DNA of 64,000 nt, from the NCBI GenBank assembly GCA_029817715.1, contig JARUPY010000017.1:1-64000 (forward strand), written 5' to 3'. Position 1 is the stretch's first letter. Each line of letters starts with the position of its first letter. Below are positions 60,772 to 64,000 of the stretch, in pieces. The DNA is from Melastoma dodecandrum. Taxonomy: Eukaryota > Streptophyta > Magnoliopsida > Myrtales > Melastomataceae. The notes beneath the pieces were generated by a model that was given only the letters and a program-made list of their open reading frames with translations, made no database searches and was not told the origin of the DNA. The position numbers and the translations under genes were made by a program.

Positions 60772-63700
60772 ATCAATAAGTACCCAACCAGCTGGATCAA
60801 GTCCTTATGCGCAAGAACGATGGGGGAGAGTAGAACGACTGGGCAGCACTGTGAGAACCTCGGCTCAGATTCTAAGAATTGAACGAATGAACAACCAACA
60901 CATATTCATGCTCCAAGAGCCTCATGTGTCTTCATATTTGAGGGGTGGCACGTACATTAAATTTCTAGATCTACACGTTCAATTTTATTTATTTGCAACT
61001 TGATGTATTTGTTCGCTCCGGAAGTGACCGCGGACAAGCCGGATCCAAACACGTCGGAAATCTCTAGCACTACGAGCAGCTGGTGCTCGGAGGTTCGTTG
61101 TGTGGTCGCCGTATGAAATGAAAAAAGAAAAGAAAAGAAGACAGCGGACAGATACCCTTAAGCGGAAACACTCACGGATGTCATCGACGATGCATTCGGA
61201 AACAAGCAGGAACGCAGGAGTACAAGATCGCTTGAACGCTAGAATGCTTGAAGATAAAAAAAGACAATATATCCGAATGTAGAAAGGTGTGTGTAGTTCT
61301 GTGTACAATGCATACGAGTAACTATTTATACTAAGCTAGACCTATATATGTATGTTAATAAAACATTGTACATATACTTGTTGCCAGTCTTCGCGGAATA
61401 TCTTCCTTCCATCTGAGCAAACTTGGCAACAATTTCCTTCCAAGTCTTGAGACCGTCAGGAATCTTCTCATAACACCTACTGATCAATCGAATCGCCCAT
61501 TAGCCTTCGCAGCATAGTTTCCTTGCTCGCCCAGTTCACTGTCGCATGATCGCCTCGTTGACCCCCTGTCGCCTGGTACCCCCGTCGTTTGATGACTCTT
61601 TCGCCCGCAAGCCTTTGTCTAGTGTGTTTCCACAGCTACCTCCTTACCGGGCTTCTCGTACTTTGGGCCTGCATTCTGGACCGTCGATCCACAGAATTTA
61701 TGTTGCTAAACAGTCTCGATCACGAACGAGGTCTTTAATCAGTTGAGCGGGATTATTTGTTCAACCATCGCATCAGCCTACACGAGAGGGTGCTTAAATG
61801 TGGGGTAATGTGGTGTTGCCGACTTAATTTAAGCCCTTCAACCACCACGACGTCCCTTTCTGGCATGGAAAAAAATCTGCAAGGTGTCATGACTTCCCCT
61901 GTTGCAGAGGAATAACCGAGTCAAATACATTCTTAAAGGGACAAGGTATTGCCTTGCAGTTTTTTCCGGGCATTCACCAACTCAATTTCCCGGGAACATA
62001 CCTCATAGATCCAACCTAGCAATATCACGCAAAACGGACACTCATCCCCTACCAACAACCAGCCCCAACGACAACCACTGTCATGATGCAATGTGCAGCT
62101 CCGTTCGACCCGTTCCGTGCAAAAAGGCCATCCATCTTGTAGTGGAAATATGGTTTGGAACTCGAAGACCGCATGACTCGTCAGCCTATGTGGTGAACTA
62201 CGAAGTTCGATTGATTAACAACCTGTAGACTTTGCATCCCGATGGACGGTGGGTCCTCGCTCTGCTCAACTGCATGCTTGACCATCCGATAAGAAACTTC
62301 CCACTCGATGAAACCAACCGTGATGTCACCGCGGAGCATATGCTAAAAGACATGAACATGCTCATACTCCACCTTCTACAGGGGAACAAATAGAATAGTC
62401 CTGCCCACACATAGGCCGAGCCTCCGCCTCGCAATTGTATTCTCTTCTAACAAGATTTTCTAGATGCGTGTCAATCTCGACCTTTACGGTCACACTTCCG
62501 CGTGAGAGCTGCTTCTTAAGGAGACGGTAAACTTGGACCTCACGATGGCGGAGGGTCTCGTTGATATGGAAATGCATAATGAATTCTCCATTCTTGTTTG
62601 GAACTGCCATGAGTATCCGAATATCTACTCGTTCGTGCTGCATAACATTGATCCTCAATCCGCCCCTAAGTGCAGTTAACGATGCAGCCGTCGTCGGTGA
62701 GCACTTCACCTTCAGCGACTACCACGTCGTCAACTTGAGGCGTGTACAAAGAATGATGATACTTTGAGGCACAATCCCCATTTCATTATTCTTTTTTTTT
62801 AAATTGGATTTTAGCTCTTTTAGTTTCTATATATTTTTTTTCACAAAATGGGGGCACGAGAACATCTATTCTACCTTTTTTTTAATTTTATTTTTGGACT
62901 ACAAGATTGTCTTAGATTCTTTGTTAGATGAACAAATCGCTAGTAAGAAAAAAAGTAACAACCATCCAAAGTAACCCAAAACAAAACCAAAAATCATTTG
63001 TCTAGTATCATCTCAAGCCACTCATTTGAACAACCATATATTCTTTTTTAGTATTTTAGGTTTGGAATCGATGAGATCGGACATACTACGGATCATATCA
63101 TTGTGTATCAGCAAACACAAACAATGCAATTTGCAATTAATGGTGAAATCATACCCGAAATCATCGAAGTTATTGTAAACATATTTATTTTGAATGTCAT
63201 TATGATTCCCATTTATTCCTCATTAGTGTACTGATAACTTGTTATAAATATATATTTTCATCCCTCTAATTGCACGATATTGGGCTAAATACTTGAGGTA
63301 TATTGTAATATCTAAGAATATTACTTATATTAGGGTACTGCTGGTAATTTTATTAATTTTGTAGGTAAATTTGGAAGGAGGGAGGGCGGATGGAGTTTTG
63401 CATAGGGTTAGTGCAGGTGCACCAGATTTCATTGTAGCTATGCCATCGGGTCATAAATTGCTCAGAGAGTTGGTGTCGTTGCAACAGAAAGTATTGCAGC
63501 CGCACAGGGTGGACAGAAATTGGACAGAATGCTTGGTGCAGCTGCACCAGATTTTCGTGCATCTACATGTACGGACGCGAAAGAGATTTTTTATTTCCTA
63601 GATTCTCCCCACCTTCCAGATTTTGAAGATCTCCTAGGGCTGCAACCCTTTGAAGGATAAAAGGACGACTTGCTTGGGGGCGAACGGTGTGCCGGGAACG

Positions 63701-64000
63701 AGAGATCATGTCGAGCCGCACACGAAGACATTCGACAAAGCTTCGGGCGATGTTTAGGATGTTTTCCATTTCTTTAGTTTTGTGTTTGATTATTTTCAGT
63801 ATGAACTAAATCTCTTTTCTAGGAATATGTTTAACTCGGTTGTGGAGTTACTTTCTTAGTGAATTCCTCTTTTCCACTGATCTACTGATCAACTTTTCAG
63901 GTTTATGCACCGCATTCGAAGCGTGAGGAGTTTGAGTTTGATCTAGAAATCGAACGGACATTTCAGATTCGAAGAAGGGATCAACGAATGATATCTAAGA
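60772..64000. other. No recognised gene; repeat-derived
   Basis: 60.8-61.4 kb: no signature, probably the 5' flank of the FAR1-type unit. 61.5-62.8 kb: GC-rich, codon-like DNA in both strands without a known domain (minus-strand frame 62,709-62,362, 115 codons). 62.8-63.4 kb: AT-rich. 63.4-64.0 kb: a stretch with direct copies of TGCAGxTGCACCAGATTT (near 63,412 and 63,538) followed by T-rich, promoter- or LTR-like DNA running off the window. I cannot assign it. Confidence 0.4.

Noticed and set aside
62198..62709. Minus-strand frames of 115 and 78 codons
   Set aside because: Codon-like but no recognisable domain and both strands are open in places; left as unassigned region.

Overview
This is a window of nuclear DNA from a flowering plant. 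Genes carry short GT-AG introns, the coding families are plant families (tocopherol cyclase, a plant-type gulonolactone oxidase, a plastid-type D-amino-acid aminotransferase, a 3R-MYB factor, a JINGUBANG-type WD40 protein), and most of the rest is plant transposable elements. I cannot name the species; a dicot seems likely but is not proven. I saw no rRNA, no CRISPR array and no convincing tRNA gene.

Layout. 1-1243 is the end of a Copia LTR. 2.7-9.5 kb holds a three-repeat MYB (MYB3R) gene whose MYB repeats and middle exon are broken by small indels and stops while its last four exons still read cleanly. 9.55-10.97 kb is an intact five-exon DAAT gene. 14.0-23.0 kb is a 9-kb SIRE/Maximus-like Copia element on the minus strand, with a 5-bp target duplication (CTACT), decayed gag-pol, an extra third ORF and unequal LTRs. 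23.7-25.7 kb (minus) is an intact three-exon L-gulonolactone-oxidase-like gene. 26.4-31.0 kb is a Mutator-like element (MULE) with ~95-bp terminal inverted repeats, hairpin-rich ends, a MuDR transposase remnant and a plant-mobile-domain remnant. 31.0-38.3 kb holds a LINE fragment, a 5'-truncated hAT and a second hAT with a perfect 8-bp target duplication (CCGACGTG).

38.5-43.2 kb is the best gene pair: VTE1 (tocopherol cyclase, ten exons, intact) and, convergent with it, an intronless seven-blade WD40 gene of the JINGUBANG family. After it come an ATL-type RING-H2 remnant that has lost its RING and a solo LTR (duplication GATTG).

46.5-60.8 kb is a nest of dead elements. An older Mutator-type unit appears to combine an Ulp1-protease-gene-like ORF (plus strand) with a FAR1/FHY3-type transposase (minus strand, convergent). 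It is interrupted by a young non-autonomous Copia element (46,789-51,972, duplication TCGTA, two near-identical LTRs), by a third hAT (about 53.6-55.3 kb) and by a 1.2-kb LTR-like module with a 27-bp minisatellite that is open in all three minus-strand frames. 60.8-64.0 kb holds nothing I can name.

Four genes look functional: DAAT, the gulonolactone-oxidase-like gene, VTE1 and the WD40 gene. They do not form one pathway; DAAT and VTE1 are both expected in plastids. I found no convincing new multi-gene system. The most unusual items are the three-frame minisatellite, the composite Ulp1/FAR1 unit, the MULE with hairpin ends and plant-mobile-domain cargo, and the Copia element saturated with one short word (GCAGAAGGT).
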